NCBI GenBank assembly: GCA_949320185.1 | Contig: CASGHK010000024.1 | Span: 46,925-110,924 of the forward strand | DNA length: 64,000 bases | Reading direction: 5' to 3' | Source: an uncultured Methanomicrobiales archaeon | GTDB lineage: Archaea > Halobacteriota > Methanomicrobia > Methanomicrobiales > Methanospirillaceae | Shown: piece by piece, positions 8,432 through 17,694 of the stretch | Layout of the letters: every line of letters starts with the position of its first letter | How positions within the stretch are numbered: the first letter of the stretch is position 1 | Notes under the pieces: generated by a model | Told to the model about the DNA's origin: nothing | Seen by the model: the letters and a program-made list of their open reading frames with translations, nothing else | Databases searched by the model: none | Made by a program: the position numbers and the translations under genes

Positions 8432-9763
8432 TTACTGCTTTCCCGAGAACCGCTTCATGATCCGCTGCATGTCAAGACGGCCGCCGCCCGCGCCCCGCAT
8501 GCCTTTTAGCGCTCGCTGCATGGTCTTGTGGTACCGGAGCAGTTCCCGTACCTCCTCTACCTGTGCCCCCGCCCCGACAGCGATCCGGTGCGTGCGCGAG
8601 GAGTTGATGGTGGACGGGTCGTCCAGCTCCTCGTGGGTCATCGAGTCCATGATGATACGGTACCGGACCATCTTGGTGCCGGTCACCTCGTACACTCCGT
8701 CCGGGATCTCCATGGAGCCCAGGGGGAGCATCGACATGATCTGTTTCAGGGGGCCCATTCGATTGACGGCCTCGAGCTGCTTGTACATATCGCGGAGAGT
8801 GAACTTGCCGCGCAGGACTGCGTTAACGTCGAGCTCTTCCGAACCGGCGAGCGCCTCCTCGGCCCGCTCAACGAGGGACTTCAGGTCCCCCATCCCGAGG
8901 AGGCGAGAGATGAAACCGTCCGGATCGAACCGTTCCAGGTCATCGCTCGTCTCGCCCGAGCCGATGAAGACGATACCGGCCCCAGTCTCGGCGACAGCCG
9001 AGAGGGCACCACCCCCCTTCGCAGTCCCGTCCATCTTCGTGATGATGACGCCGTCGATCCCAATCGCCTCATGGAACCGACGGGCCTGCTCCTGGGCCTG
9101 CTGACCGAGGGCAGCGTCGATCACGAGCCAGCGGTGGTCCGCCTTCGAGAGCTCATTCAGGTCGATGATCTCCTGGATCAGGTCGTCTTCGAGCCCGTGC
9201 CGCCCCTGGGTGTCTATGATGACGACTTCGACTCCCTGTGTCTTCCGGAGACCGTCGCGCACGATCCTCCGTGCATCCTTCTCCTGCGGATCTCCGATGC
9301 AGGGGACATTGATCCGCTGGCAGAGGGTCGAGAGCTGTTCGAACGCACCCGGGCGGAAGGTGTCAGCCCCGATGACCGCGACGCGCAGACCCTTCCGCTG
9401 GAAGAAACGGGCGAGCTTGGCAGTGGTCGTCGTCTTGCCCGACCCCTGGAGCCCCGCCATCAGGATCGTCTGCTTCCCGAGGGCCACCTCTGTCGGGGGG
9501 CCCATCAGTCGAACAAGTTCCTGGTAGACGATGCGAAGCACGTGCTCCCTGACGCTCATCCCCTTCGCCGGCTCTTCATCGAGCGAGCGGGCCTTGATCG
9601 CCTGCGAGAGGCGCATCACGAGCTTGACGTTGACGTCAGCCTGGATCAGGGCCCGCTGGAGGTCCTTCACCAGTTCCTCAACCGCAACACGGTCGACGAC
9701 GGTCTTTCCGGCCAGTTTCTTGAGCGCGTCCTTCAACGAGCTACCGAGTCGATCGAGGACCAC
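8432..9763 (-). CDS. srp54: Signal recognition particle GTPase SRP54 (Ffh)
   Basis: Encodes 443 residues. It binds signal sequences emerging from ribosomes and, as a GTPase, docks on FtsY at the membrane. The NG domain has the P-loop '[15 protein letters not shown]' (about 108-122), '[11 protein letters not shown]' and 'DTQGR'; the Met-rich M domain occupies the last 140 residues ('[12 protein letters not shown]', '[17 protein letters not shown]'). The start is GTG at 9763, supported by GGAGGT five bases upstream, inside the end of ftsY. It is adjacent to its receptor ftsY, which is usual in Methanomicrobia. Confidence 0.96.
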   Translation of the reverse strand: MVLDRLGSSLKDALKKLAGKTVVDRVAVEELVKDLQRALIQADVNVKLVMRLSQAIKARSLDEEPAKGMSVREHVLRIVYQELVRLMGPPTEVALGKQTILMAGLQGSGKTTTTAKLARFFQRKGLRVAVIGADTFRPGAFEQLSTLCQRINVPCIGDPQEKDARRIVRDGLRKTQGVEVVIIDTQGRHGLEDDLIQEIIDLNELSKADHRWLVIDAALGQQAQEQARRFHEAIGIDGVIITKMDGTAKGGGALSAVAETGAGIVFIGSGETSDDLERFDPDGFISRLLGMGDLKSLVERAEEALAGSEELDVNAVLRGKFTLRDMYKQLEAVNRMGPLKQIMSMLPLGSMEIPDGVYEVTGTKMVRYRIIMDSMTHEELDDPSTINSSRTHRIAVGAGAQVEEVRELLRYHKTMQRALKGMRGAGGGRLDMQRIMKRFSGKQ

Positions 9764-9764
9764 C

Positions 9765-11042
9765 TCATACCTCCGCTGTGTCGAGTAGGTCCGCCACCAT
9801 CCCCGCAGGGGTGAACGGGGCCAGGTCGTCGTACCCCTGCCCGGTCCCGAGGAAGACGAGCGGCTTTCCGATCGTATGCGCGATCGAGATGGCGGCGCCG
9901 CCCTTCGGGTCCATATCGGCCTTGGTCAGGACAATGCCGTCCGCTCCAACGGTCCTGTCGAACTCCTCGGCGCGGACCACCGCATCGTTGCCGGCAACCG
10001 CCTCGTCGACGTAGAAGACGAGGTCGGGCTTCATCACGCGCCGGATCTTACCGAGCTGGTTCATCAGGTTCTGCTTATTGTGGAAACGGCCCGCCGTATC
10101 GGCGAGCACCACGTCGATCCCATGAGCCCTGGCGTACTCGATTGCGTCGTAGATGACCGCTGAAGGATCACCACCCTGCTTGTGCTGGATCACCCGGATC
10201 CCGAGCCGTTCCGCGTGTATGTCGATCTGTTCGATCGCCCCCGCACGAAAGGTATCGCCCGCCGCGATCACGACCGAGAAGCCCTGCCCTTTCAAGTAGG
10301 CGCCGACTTTGGCCACGGTCGTTGTCTTACCGGTCCCGTTCACCCCGGTGAAGAGGATCCGGACCGGCCGTTCGTGGTCCCGAATATACCCGAGCAGGTC
10401 GAAGCCCTCGCCGAGGACGTCGAGGAGCGCCCCACGAAGCGTCTCGATGACGATCTCATCGGGAGATTCGCGAAACTTGCGGTGACGGCCGACGAGGTCC
10501 CGTCGGACGTGTTCTAAGATCTCCTCGGTCACCGGGAGCGCGACATCGGACTCGAGGAGGACGATCTCGAGTTCGTCGAGGACCTCTCGAACATCGTCCT
10601 CGGAGAGGATCAGTTCCCGCTCGGTGACGAGCACCTTCAATTTGGTAAAAAGGCCTGCCTTCTTCCCCTCTGCCGATGAGGTTTCCTCCTCGGGTGCAGG
10701 TACTGAGACAGGTTCGGGAGCCAGCGGCTCTTCTACGCGGGAGCGGTTGAAGATGGCCGACCACGGCCGTTTTTCAGGCTCGGGCTGGCCTGGAACGGGG
10801 CCGGGTTCAACCGGGGTTTCGGTCGTTTCAAGGACGGGCGCTGCATCGGGCTCGACAGAAGAAGAAAATGATCGAACGTTCGGTTCAACCAGTGGTTCCG
10901 GTTCGGCCAGGGGGCCGCGGGTGCTCGTCGGGGAGACCGCCTCGACCTCGGGGTCCGGTGCCCCCTCCTCGACACTGGCGGTGATGATCCCTCCCAGTCG
11001 TGAACGCACGCCGGCGAGCTTGCCCTTGAGCCCCTCGAACAT
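9765..11042 (-). CDS. ftsY: SRP receptor GTPase FtsY
   Basis: Encodes 425 residues. The first 125 or so are a Glu/Pro-rich acidic region used in bacterial homologues for membrane contact. The NG GTPase domain follows, with P-loop '[17 protein letters not shown]' (about 227-243), '[13 protein letters not shown]', 'DTAGR' and '[11 protein letters not shown]'. It forms a GTP-dependent complex with SRP54, encoded next. The gene starts 3 bp after the prefoldin alpha gene and its end supplies the Shine-Dalgarno site of srp54. Confidence 0.95.
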   Translation of the reverse strand: MFEGLKGKLAGVRSRLGGIITASVEEGAPDPEVEAVSPTSTRGPLAEPEPLVEPNVRSFSSSVEPDAAPVLETTETPVEPGPVPGQPEPEKRPWSAIFNRSRVEEPLAPEPVSVPAPEEETSSAEGKKAGLFTKLKVLVTERELILSEDDVREVLDELEIVLLESDVALPVTEEILEHVRRDLVGRHRKFRESPDEIVIETLRGALLDVLGEGFDLLGYIRDHERPVRILFTGVNGTGKTTTVAKVGAYLKGQGFSVVIAAGDTFRAGAIEQIDIHAERLGIRVIQHKQGGDPSAVIYDAIEYARAHGIDVVLADTAGRFHNKQNLMNQLGKIRRVMKPDLVFYVDEAVAGNDAVVRAEEFDRTVGADGIVLTKADMDPKGGAAISIAHTIGKPLVFLGTGQGYDDLAPFTPAGMVADLLDTAEV

Positions 11043-11045
11043 GGG

Positions 11046-11501
11046 TTACCCGGTCCGCGTCGCGGACGCCTGGCCCTGCTGCTGCTGGACCATCCGGTAG
11101 ATCTGGTCGAGTCGCTGCGCGACCTCGTTCGCCTGGCCCTGGAGTTTTCCGAGCGTCTCTGCGAGCCGTTTGGACGACGCCTCCATCTCGGTCATGCGGT
11201 CCTCCAGGAACTCACGGGCTTCGGAGTTCTGACGTTCGATGACCACCTCGGCCCCGAGATTGAGCAGAACCTGGTCGGCATCGAGCACTTTCACGCGCAG
11301 CGATGCCCCCCCGCCGACAGGCAACAGCACGGTCCCTTCCGGCGATGCAACCAGCGCTGCCAGCGTCTCGACGGCGGCAGCTGCTTCAGCACGTCCGCTC
11401 TCGATCATCTGAAGCTGCTGGCTGAGCATCTCTATCTGCTGGCCGTACTCGTTCAGGTAGTGCTGGAGCACCTGGACTTCCCGCTCCACCTTATTCACCA
11501 C
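11046..11501 (-). CDS. pfdA: Prefoldin subunit alpha
   Basis: Encodes about 151 residues from the GTG at 11501 (a second GTG is at 11498; a TTG further up is unlikely). It consists of two long coiled coils flanking beta hairpins ('LPVGGGASLRVKV'), the prefoldin alpha architecture. The hexameric chaperone captures unfolded proteins for the thermosome. Its start overlaps the last residues of L18a, so it is translationally coupled. The gene order L31e-aIF6-L18a-pfdA-ftsY is conserved in Euryarchaeota. Confidence 0.92.
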   Translation of the reverse strand: MVNKVEREVQVLQHYLNEYGQQIEMLSQQLQMIESGRAEAAAAVETLAALVASPEGTVLLPVGGGASLRVKVLDADQVLLNLGAEVVIERQNSEAREFLEDRMTEMEASSKRLAETLGKLQGQANEVAQRLDQIYRMVQQQQGQASATRTG

Positions 11502-11676
11502 TGACCAGCGTGATACCGTCAACTGTAATATACATTCGCTTCAGGCGGTGCTTCGAACCGATCGCCGTCAGGATACGCTCCTTTGCCTGCGCCTCGTTGG
11601 GCGCATCGACCGTCTTCGAATACGGTCGCCACTCATCGCCGCACCGGAAGGTGCCGCTGACCTCATACTGCTGCAT
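11491..11676 (-). CDS. rpl18a: Large-subunit ribosomal protein eL20 (L18Ae/LX)
   Basis: Encodes 61 residues from the ATG at 11676. The sequence 'YEVSGTF...W.PYSKTVDAPNEAQAKERI...GSKH' is the compact archaeal L18a/LX fold. The longer open frame upstream overlaps aIF6 and has no family resemblance, so it is not part of the protein. The gene starts 1 bp after aIF6 and overlaps pfdA by 11 bp. Confidence 0.93.
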   Translation of the reverse strand: MQQYEVSGTFRCGDEWRPYSKTVDAPNEAQAKERILTAIGSKHRLKRMYITVDGITLVSGE

Positions 11677-11677
11677 A

Positions 11678-12346
11678 TTATATACCTTCAATAAATCCGA
11701 ATACGTCCGCGACCCGGCCGAGCTCGAACCCGCTCGTCGCATTTCCAGCGATATAGCCGTGGGAGTTCGCGAGGAGCCCGGTCCCGACAAGGCCGGAACC
11801 CATGTTCACAGAACCGGTGCCAATCGGGAGTTCGGTCACACCCTCGAGGCGACCAATCTCCTTCGGCGTCGCCCGGGGATGAAGGAGGACGCCCCGGTTC
11901 ATCGCATAGCCGGCCATGCCGACGGTCTTCACTCCACCGAGCGTGAGGCGGACAACTTCGACACCCAGATGGGAGCCGATCGCCTCGACCACCTCTGGTT
12001 CCATCTCCGGGTGAACCGCGGCAAAGTGGTCGTTTGCAAGGATCACGTTCCCTGCCGCATTCATCGATCCCTCGAGGCGGTAGACTTCCCTGTAGTCCTC
12101 GAGTGCCCGGACCTCGTCTGGCGTGGCGAGGCCGCTGACGACGACGGCACGGCTATTGCCGGCCAGGAGCGAGCCGACGATGCTGCTGCCCTGGATCGTC
12201 GTCCTGACGAATTCCACGTCGAGAGCTGCCCTGAGCGCCTCGCAGAACTCATCGGGCGCCTCGGGCGGGACCACCGCGATCTCCTCGAGGACCCGGCAGA
12301 AGATCCCGATGTGTGGATCTCCACCGAAGGCCGTCGTCCGGTTCAT
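11678..12346 (-). CDS. eif6: Translation initiation factor 6 (aIF6)
   Basis: Encodes 222 residues. aIF6 binds the 50S subunit at uL14 and blocks subunit joining (anti-association factor). The protein is a five-fold repeat pentein, seen in repeating blocks such as '[20 protein letters not shown]', '[18 protein letters not shown]' and '[19 protein letters not shown]'. The ATG at 12346 is chosen because GGAG lies five bases before it, inside the end of L31e; a GTG at 12352 is the alternative. Confidence 0.96.
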   Translation of the reverse strand: MNRTTAFGGDPHIGIFCRVLEEIAVVPPEAPDEFCEALRAALDVEFVRTTIQGSSIVGSLLAGNSRAVVVSGLATPDEVRALEDYREVYRLEGSMNAAGNVILANDHFAAVHPEMEPEVVEAIGSHLGVEVVRLTLGGVKTVGMAGYAMNRGVLLHPRATPKEIGRLEGVTELPIGTGSVNMGSGLVGTGLLANSHGYIAGNATSGFELGRVADVFGFIEGI

Positions 12347-12348
12347 GC

Positions 12349-12612
12349 TCACTCCGGAGCGAGTTCAGCCTGGACCTGTCCGTCGTCGAACTTCATCGCG
12401 CGGACACGGATCCGGCGCGGGGGCTTCTCCGATCCGCGCTCCCAGACCTTCTCGTTGATCGAGGCGTCGAGCTTGACGTCCTCGCTCTTCATGTGACGGG
12501 CAAGGAATGCACGGATGTCCTTGATGGCGGTGTTGGTGCGGCGCCACCGGGGCGCGCGCTTCACATCGCGCAGCGGGATCACGTAGATCTGCTCGTTCAT
12601 CTTCTCGACCAT
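12349..12612 (-). CDS. rpl31e: Large-subunit ribosomal protein eL31 (L31e)
   Basis: Encodes 87 residues with the family features '[16 protein letters not shown]', '[16 protein letters not shown]' and the C-terminal '[16 protein letters not shown]'. It lies near the peptide exit tunnel. It begins 4 bp after L39e, and its stop overlaps the alternative GTG start of aIF6. Confidence 0.96.
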   Translation of the reverse strand: MVEKMNEQIYVIPLRDVKRAPRWRRTNTAIKDIRAFLARHMKSEDVKLDASINEKVWERGSEKPPRRIRVRAMKFDDGQVQAELAPE

Positions 12613-12616
12613 AGTT

Positions 12617-12769
12617 CTACACCTTCAGGGAACTGCGGCGCCAGTTGCGCCGCTTGGGGTGACTGACCACGTTCCTCTTGGTCCGGACCATCACCCAGGC
12701 CGGAACGCGGCGGTTCTGCTGCGTCGCCTTCGCAAGGCGAATCTTGAATCCTTTTGTTGATCTCGACAT
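12617..12769 (-). CDS. rpl39e: Large-subunit ribosomal protein eL39 (L39e)
   Basis: Encodes a 50-residue, very basic protein read directly from the sequence. It starts '[20 protein letters not shown]', contains '[18 protein letters not shown]' and ends '[11 protein letters not shown]'. This is the tiny L39e that lines the peptide exit tunnel. The ATG at 12769 is preceded by GAGGTAGAGAG, giving a fitting ribosome-binding site. It sits 4 bp before L31e, its constant archaeal neighbour. Confidence 0.95.
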   Translation of the reverse strand: MSRSTKGFKIRLAKATQQNRRVPAWVMVRTKRNVVSHPKRRNWRRSSLKV

Positions 12770-12785
12770 CTCTCTACCTCGGGGA

Positions 12786-13373
12786 TTACCCCAATCGACC
12801 CCTTACCAGGGTCTGCTCGTGGACGGGGGGGAAGAACGAGGCCGGATCGATGCCCCTTCTTCGCAGTCCCGCCCGCAGTTCGTCTTCGTAGTCGCCGTTG
12901 GGCATTCGACCGGTCTCACCTCGCTCGATCTCGAGGTGCCGTTCTGCCAGGCGGTCCACCTCGGCCCGGGGAAACCCGAGCAGGGGTCGGACATACGAGC
13001 ACCCGCACCGATCCATCAGGGAGCGAGCCTCGCCTGGATCGAGCATTGGAACCCGGTCATCAAACCTGGTTCCATCGCCCAGGACCCCATATGTCCTCGC
13101 GAGATCCTCCAGGGCCGCACGATGCACCAGGTTGATTGCACCATTCGGATAGCCATCGGCAATGAGCCGATCGAGCGCGGCCTCAAGGACTCTGTTGGGA
13201 AAGGTTCGTCGCTTCCAGGGGAGCCCGAGCACCGCGCCGGCCGTTTCGACCGCCCCGAGATCGCGTTCTTCGCTGAAAGCGAAGGTGTTGAGTTCGACCT
13301 CGTAATGGGGGGCGAGCAGGAGTGCGGCGATCGCGGAGTCCTTTCCCCCGCTGAACAACACTCCCACCTTCAT
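12786..13373 (-). CDS. PP-loop (adenine nucleotide alpha-hydrolase) superfamily protein
   Basis: Encodes 195 residues from the ATG at 13373 (a GTG at 13376 is also possible). The N-terminal '[17 protein letters not shown]' is the PP-loop of ATP pyrophosphatases, which activate a substrate by adenylation (as in tRNA thiolases, asparagine synthase and diphthamide synthase). A Cys pair '[12 protein letters not shown]' follows in the second half. The exact reaction is unknown. It sits between PDCD5 and L39e, which suggests a role tied to tRNA or ribosome function; the context is suggestive only. Confidence 0.8.
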   Translation of the reverse strand: MKVGVLFSGGKDSAIAALLLAPHYEVELNTFAFSEERDLGAVETAGAVLGLPWKRRTFPNRVLEAALDRLIADGYPNGAINLVHRAALEDLARTYGVLGDGTRFDDRVPMLDPGEARSLMDRCGCSYVRPLLGFPRAEVDRLAERHLEIERGETGRMPNGDYEDELRAGLRRRGIDPASFFPPVHEQTLVRGRLG

Positions 13374-13702
13374 CACTTGCGGACGATATTAAAGTCCCGC
13401 TTCGCTGGGACCAGTTGCGCAAGGAGCCCTTTCAGCTGATCATCCGTGATCTTCTGCCGGATCCGGCCCTGTCGGGCGAGCATGATCAGCTGCTGCTCGA
13501 CACCGCCGGCAAAGTCCGGCCGGGTCAGGCGGATCGTATTGAGTCGTTCACGGGCCTCAGGTGTCAGGATCTCCATGAGCGCCATCTGCACCGCGGCACG
13601 TGCCCGCTCCCTCTCCTCCTCGGCGGCCTGCTGGCTCATCGCCTGGCCCTGCAGCTCTGCAGCCCGCCTCTGCCGGAGTTCAGCCAGCTCGTCGTCGGCC
13701 AT
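13373..13702 (-). CDS. PDCD5/TFAR19-family DNA-binding protein
   Basis: Encodes 109 residues from the ATG at 13702, chosen because AGGTGG lies six bases upstream. It is a small helical bundle with '[17 protein letters not shown]' at the start, a Glu/Arg-rich helix, and '[23 protein letters not shown]...QLIMLARQG' in the core, all typical of archaeal homologues of human PDCD5. It probably binds DNA or a chaperone; the in vivo role is unclear. It overlaps the PP-loop gene start and follows S19e by 16 bp, the usual archaeal order. Confidence 0.93.
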   Translation of the reverse strand: MADDELAELRQRRAAELQGQAMSQQAAEEERERARAAVQMALMEILTPEARERLNTIRLTRPDFAGGVEQQLIMLARQGRIRQKITDDQLKGLLAQLVPAKRDFNIVRK

Positions 13703-13718
13703 CGGCGCCACCTGGGTC

Positions 13719-14153
13719 CTACGCGTCCTGGGCCGGGTTGGCCGTCTTCAGCTGGTGTGCAATCCCGTCGAGGAACTTCATTCCGGCAGGAGAGGCACGA
13801 CGCCCACCCTTCTCCTTCACGACGAGCCCCGCGTTCTCGAGCTGCTGGAGCAGTTCGCGGATCACGGATCCACTCCCCTTCTTGAAGCGGTTGGGCTTCG
13901 ACCCGCGGTTCTTGCGTCCACCGTAGAAGGTCCGCATGCGCTCGACCCCGACGGGGCCGTCGATGTACACCCGCCGGAGGACTGCGGCCCCCCGCGTGAA
14001 CCACCAGTCGGGGTCCTCGGGCGGCATCTCCTTGTGCACTCCTGTCTTTGCGAACTCGGCCCAGGCAGGAGGTGCGAGCTCCGGCCGGCCCTTCAGCTCC
14101 GCCGCGACGAGCGGGACGAGCTTGTCTGCCGGAACGTCATATACTGTTGTCAT
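13719..14153 (-). CDS. rps19e: Small-subunit ribosomal protein eS19 (S19e)
   Basis: Encodes 144 residues with '[19 protein letters not shown]', '[23 protein letters not shown]' and the winged-helix C-terminus 'ALRRVQ'-equivalent region '[13 protein letters not shown]'. It is a structural protein of the 30S head. GAGGAG precedes the ATG. It is the first gene of the long minus-strand superoperon that ends after DUF655. Confidence 0.96.
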   Translation of the reverse strand: MTTVYDVPADKLVPLVAAELKGRPELAPPAWAEFAKTGVHKEMPPEDPDWWFTRGAAVLRRVYIDGPVGVERMRTFYGGRKNRGSKPNRFKKGSGSVIRELLQQLENAGLVVKEKGGRRASPAGMKFLDGIAHQLKTANPAQDA

Positions 14154-14211
14154 CTGGTCTCCTCACTGTCAACATCTGTACGCAACAGTCTTTACGTATT
14201 TGCGAGAAGGG

Positions 14212-14226
14212 TTCTTATGCATTTCG
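14212..14226 (-). promoter_or_regulatory. Candidate promoter of the S19e-DUF655 superoperon
   Basis: Read on the minus strand the sequence CGAAATGCATAAGA resembles an archaeal BRE plus TATA box, about 60 bp before the S19e start, leaving room for a leader of about 35 nt that carries a Shine-Dalgarno site. It lies at the end of yhbY. The match to the TATA consensus is partial. Confidence 0.4.
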
Positions 14227-14237
14227 AGCTCGGCAGG

Positions 14238-14474
14238 TCATCGTCGCCGCTCGCGCAGCACCATCGTGTGACCTCTCACCTCGACGAGCTCGGTCCTGGT
14301 CGCCTCGGCCAGGGATGCTGGATCGACATCAACATGGCGCAACCACTTGACTTTGATCGCTTTCCTGTCCTTGACCTGGCGAACGATCTCCTCGATCGTC
14401 CCCTCGGTCACACCTCGCTTGCCGATCCAGCAGGTCGGCTTCAGGTCCTGCATTCTCCGGTCTCTTTCGTTCAT
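14238..14474 (-). CDS. YhbY/CRS1-YhbY (CRM) domain RNA-binding protein
   Basis: Encodes 78 residues. The CRM-domain signature 'TCWIGKRGVTEGTIEEI' and 'DRKAIKVKW' are present. YhbY-type proteins associate with pre-ribosomal large-subunit RNA. The size matches archaeal members. Its first 146 bp overlap the 3' part of rnp4 in a different frame; the start could also be the second Met (eight codons in). The overlap is unusually long and may reflect a frameshift at the end of rnp4. Confidence 0.85.
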   Translation of the reverse strand: MNERDRRMQDLKPTCWIGKRGVTEGTIEEIVRQVKDRKAIKVKWLRHVDVDPASLAEATRTELVEVRGHTMVLRERRR

Positions 14475-14784
14475 GCCGTTTCATTCCATACCGCATCCGG
14501 TTACCGCAGACGAGACACGTCACGGTGACGTGCCCATCGCGGACGCGGAACCGCGCGTTCGAACCAAACCGGAGATAGGTGTGGCAGGTGTGGCAGAAGC
14601 GACGCCGCTCGCCATGGGAGAGACGAAGACGCTGACGCATCGCGATCGCCAGTGCCAGTGCCACGCAGCGGTTGCTCCATGATGGGTCTATCGGGTAGAA
14701 CCGCTCAGCCATCTCGAAGAGGTGGCGTATCCGCTCCCCGGCGATCCGCTTCGCCACCCGCTGCTGTCCACCTCGCCCCTTCAT
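14329..14784 (-). CDS. rnp4: Ribonuclease P protein component 4 (Rnp4, Rpp21 homologue)
   Basis: Encodes 151 residues. Rnp4 binds the RNase P RNA specificity domain with Rnp3. Basic helices at the N-terminus ('AKRIAGERIRHLFEMAERF') are followed by a zinc ribbon with 'CHTCHTYLRFGSN' and 'TCLVCGNRMRYGMKR' (four Cys ligands, about residues 64-98). About 46 residues after the ribbon are out-of-frame translation of yhbY and have no family resemblance; homologues usually end soon after the ribbon. Either the real protein carries this tail or there is a frameshift near 14460. Confidence 0.88.
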   Translation of the reverse strand: MKGRGGQQRVAKRIAGERIRHLFEMAERFYPIDPSWSNRCVALALAIAMRQRLRLSHGERRRFCHTCHTYLRFGSNARFRVRDGHVTVTCLVCGNRMRYGMKRHERKRPENAGPEADLLDRQARCDRGDDRGDRSPGQGQESDQSQVVAPC

Positions 14785-14823
14785 GGCTGCCGGCCGTCCT
14801 GTTCTATGGTCATTACACGGTCT

Positions 14824-15447
14824 TCAGCCTGTCGACGCTGGCAGGTGCCGCACGCGCCGGCCTTCGCAGCGGAGCCGGCCCTCGGCATAGAGACGAATCG
14901 CCTCGGGGAGGATCCGGTGCTCCTCGACGAGGATCCGGGCTGCAAGGGACTCCCCGTCATCGTCGTCCAGCACAGGTACACAGGCCTGTATGATGATAGG
15001 GCCTGAATCCATCTCCTCCGTGACGAAGTGAACCGTGCAGCCGGCCACACGGACTCCGTGCCCGACGGCCTGCTCCGGAGCCCGGAGCCCGGGGAAAGAC
15101 GGGAGGAGGGAAGGGTGAATGTTGATCATCCTGCCCCTGAAGGCCATGACGGTCTCCCGTGAAAGGAGGCGCATATATCCGGCGAGGACGAAGAGATCGG
15201 CCGACGAAGCGGTCATGGCCTCCCGAAGCGCCGCCTCGTAAGCTTCCCGTTCAGTGAACGCGGCACGATCGAGGATAGTTACGGGGATACCTGCCCGATC
15301 CGCCCGGCCGATCGCCTGCGCCGACGGGTTGTCGGTGATCAGGCGGACGAGCTCGACCGGGCAGGCTCCTTCTGCCACGGCGTCGATCACGGCCTGGAAA
15401 TCTGAGCCGCGCCCCGAGGCGAGCACCGCGCACCGCATCATGCCCAT
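14824..15447 (-). CDS. purN: Phosphoribosylglycinamide formyltransferase PurN
   Basis: Encodes about 207 residues. It transfers a formyl group from 10-formyl-THF (or the archaeal equivalent) to GAR in purine synthesis. Present are 'LASGRGSDFQAVIDA' (substrate phosphate loop), 'ADLFVLAGYMRLL', and the catalytic 'NIHPSLLPSFPG' with a downstream Asp in 'TEEMDSGPI'. Three Met codons near the start (15447, 15441, 15438) leave the exact start open. The formyl-donor type (THF-dependent PurN rather than formate-dependent PurT) is notable in a methanogen but known in the group. Confidence 0.92.
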   Translation of the reverse strand: MGMMRCAVLASGRGSDFQAVIDAVAEGACPVELVRLITDNPSAQAIGRADRAGIPVTILDRAAFTEREAYEAALREAMTASSADLFVLAGYMRLLSRETVMAFRGRMINIHPSLLPSFPGLRAPEQAVGHGVRVAGCTVHFVTEEMDSGPIIIQACVPVLDDDDGESLAARILVEEHRILPEAIRLYAEGRLRCEGRRVRHLPASTG

Positions 15448-15466
15448 GTACTTGAACCGGGGCGGC

Positions 15467-16738
15467 TTAACGGTTCTCGTCCCTATCGTCCGGAGGTGGG
15501 ATCAGCATCTTGATCCGAACGATCCTCTTACCCCGCATCTGAACCACGACAAGGGTGATACCGCTCTCGGGGAGGACCACGGTCTCGCCGGGATGGGGAA
15601 TATGGCCGACCCGATCGATCAGCAGACCCCCGATCGTCTCGAATCCGTCGCCCAGGGGGAGAAAGATGCCCAGACGCTCATTGAGGTCCTCGATCCACGC
15701 CGAGGCATCGACCAGGAAAACACCCTCCCCTGCAGGCTCGACCTGCGGTTCCTCATCGTCGAACTCGTCCAGGATGTCTCCGACCAGCTCCTCGAGGATG
15801 TCTTCAATCGTGACGACTCCGACGAATCCGCCGTACTCGTCCATGACCATCGCCATAGGAACCTTCCTTACCTGGAGCTCTCGCAGCAGGTCATCGATCT
15901 TCTTAGTCTCGGGTACGAAGTACGGGTCATAGCTGAGATCGGTGATCCTCACACCAGGCGTGTGGGTGACGACGGCGGAGTAGACGTCCTTGATATTCAG
16001 GACCCCGACGATGTTGTCAACTCGCTCGTGGTAGACCGGCAGGCGGGAGAATCCGGTCTCGTGAAAGACCGTGAGGGCGGAATTGAGCGAGGCGGTATCC
16101 TCGACCATGGTGACGTCCATGCGGGGCGTCATCACTTCGCGGGCCGTCGTCTCGTCAAAGGCGAGGACGTTCAGAAGCATCCGCTGCTCCCCCTGCTCTA
16201 TGGTCCCCTCCTCCTTGCCAACATCGATCCACTCTCGGATCTCGTCCTCGGTCACGGACGGCTCGCCGTTGGTCTCCGCGCCCAGAGTCCTGGAGAGCCT
16301 GTTGAAGACGAAGATGACCGGTGAGACCAGGCGGGAGAGGAATAGGATTGGGCCGGCGGAGCGGAGGGCGACCCTATCAAGGTATCGGGCCGCTACGAGC
16401 ATGGGCCCAACCTGGCCGACCACGAGGATGACCAGAAGCGTCCCGAGGATCGCAAGGGGCACCCCGGACGGACCGAACTCGATCAGTGATACCTCGGTAG
16501 CGAGCGCGGCGGCAATAACGCAGGCCAGGGTGTTGCCGATCAGGGTCGTAATCAAAATTCGGTCGGGATCGGCCCGAAGCTCGGCAAGGGCAGTGGATCC
16601 GGGGCGAGCTTCGTTCGCGAGCGTTCGGACGCGCGCCCTGGAGACGGAGATGAGTGCCACCTCGGCGCTTGAGAAGAACGCAGAGAGAAGGATGCAGACA
16701 CAGAATATTGCGGCTGATAACAGGTCGTACTGAAGCAT
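15467..16738 (-). CDS. CNNM/CorC-type membrane protein (DUF21-CBS-CBS-CorC_HlyC)
   Basis: Encodes 423 residues from the ATG at 16738. The N-terminal DUF21 region has four membrane segments (about 3-27, 56-80, 88-110 and 125-145). It is followed by a CBS pair ('MTPRMDVTMVEDTASLNSAL' and 'PMAMVMDEYGGFVGVVTIEDILEEL') and a C-terminal CorC_HlyC domain ('DGFETIGGLLIDRVGHIPHPGE'). The family is linked to Mg2+/Co2+ efflux with CBS domains sensing nucleotides. It stands between purN and a TIM-barrel gene, all on the same strand but with gaps that allow separate promoters. Confidence 0.9.
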   Translation of the reverse strand: MLQYDLLSAAIFCVCILLSAFFSSAEVALISVSRARVRTLANEARPGSTALAELRADPDRILITTLIGNTLACVIAAALATEVSLIEFGPSGVPLAILGTLLVILVVGQVGPMLVAARYLDRVALRSAGPILFLSRLVSPVIFVFNRLSRTLGAETNGEPSVTEDEIREWIDVGKEEGTIEQGEQRMLLNVLAFDETTAREVMTPRMDVTMVEDTASLNSALTVFHETGFSRLPVYHERVDNIVGVLNIKDVYSAVVTHTPGVRITDLSYDPYFVPETKKIDDLLRELQVRKVPMAMVMDEYGGFVGVVTIEDILEELVGDILDEFDDEEPQVEPAGEGVFLVDASAWIEDLNERLGIFLPLGDGFETIGGLLIDRVGHIPHPGETVVLPESGITLVVVQMRGKRIVRIKMLIPPPDDRDENR

Positions 16739-16839
16739 CGATTTCACGCCGGAAAGGCCGGCCCAGGAACGCCCAGGTCTGGAAGGGCGATGCAGTACCT
16801 AATCGGGGCGGCTCTGTATAAATATAGCGGAATCGTCCC

Positions 16840-17661
16840 TCAACCCACGACCGAACGAATAAACGCCGTCTCGGAGGCGACCAGCGCCACCTTCTCCTCG
16901 ATCGAGTAGGCATGATCGAGACGGAGATCCTCGATCTCCAGGGTGACCGGCCCCTGGTAGCGAAGGTCTTTGAGGAGTTCCAGGACATATCTGCCATAGG
17001 GATGACCCGAAAGGGAGAGGTGCATCATCCCGTCGGAGGCGCGGGAAAGATGGACATTCGCGATCCGATCGCCGCAGAGTTCGATATACTCCTGCACCTC
17101 CTCGAGCGAACGGGCCATCGCGTGCGACACGTCGAGCGTGAACCAGAGCCACTCTTCCTCGTCGAGTACCCTTCTCACGGCATCGGGCGATACGAGCAGA
17201 TGATTGACAGTCCGTTCCATATTCTCGATCGCCACCCGTACATGGCTGGCTCCCGCTGCCTCACGCAGGGCTCCGATCAGGCGATCGAACCGGCGGCGAT
17301 CGTCGGGGCTTGGAGGGCGCCTGGCGGTTCGGCGCCCCGGATGGACCGTGACCACGTCCGCCCCGCAACGCTCGGCGAGCTCCACCGCCTCTATCGCGTA
17401 CTGGACCGAGATAGCGGCGACGCGCGGATTGATCGAGCAGGGGTTCAGGTCCAGCACCGGGGCGTGCACAGAGATCGGCGCGAGAAAGGGGTGTGCCCGG
17501 AGAGCTGCAAGGAGTTCGTCTTCAGGCATCCCCCGGAGCCAGAAGTGGGGGGTCTCGAGCCAGAGTTCCACGGCATCGAGGGTGGCCCGTTCGGCTGCCG
17601 CGAAGATGGTCTCGATCGAGTACTCGTGAAAGAACATTGTCGAGACCGAACAGCGAACCAT
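16840..17661 (-). CDS. Sugar phosphate isomerase/epimerase-like TIM-barrel protein (AP endonuclease 2 family)
   Basis: Encodes 273 residues from the ATG at 17661; the longer open frame upstream is antisense to xseA. It has xylose-isomerase-like TIM-barrel features: 'ISVHAPVLDLNP', 'ADVVTVHPGRRT', 'RVAIENMERT', 'WFTLDVSHAMA' and 'VTLEIEDLR', with His, Glu and Asp metal-ligand candidates in the usual strands. Substrate is unknown; homologues include endonuclease IV and inosose dehydratases. Only 33 bp separate it from the divergent xseA. Confidence 0.8.
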   Translation of the reverse strand: MVRCSVSTMFFHEYSIETIFAAAERATLDAVELWLETPHFWLRGMPEDELLAALRAHPFLAPISVHAPVLDLNPCSINPRVAAISVQYAIEAVELAERCGADVVTVHPGRRTARRPPSPDDRRRFDRLIGALREAAGASHVRVAIENMERTVNHLLVSPDAVRRVLDEEEWLWFTLDVSHAMARSLEEVQEYIELCGDRIANVHLSRASDGMMHLSLSGHPYGRYVLELLKDLRYQGPVTLEIEDLRLDHAYSIEEKVALVASETAFIRSVVG

Positions 17662-17694
17662 ACCTATAGATGACCGACCAACTAAAGAATATCC

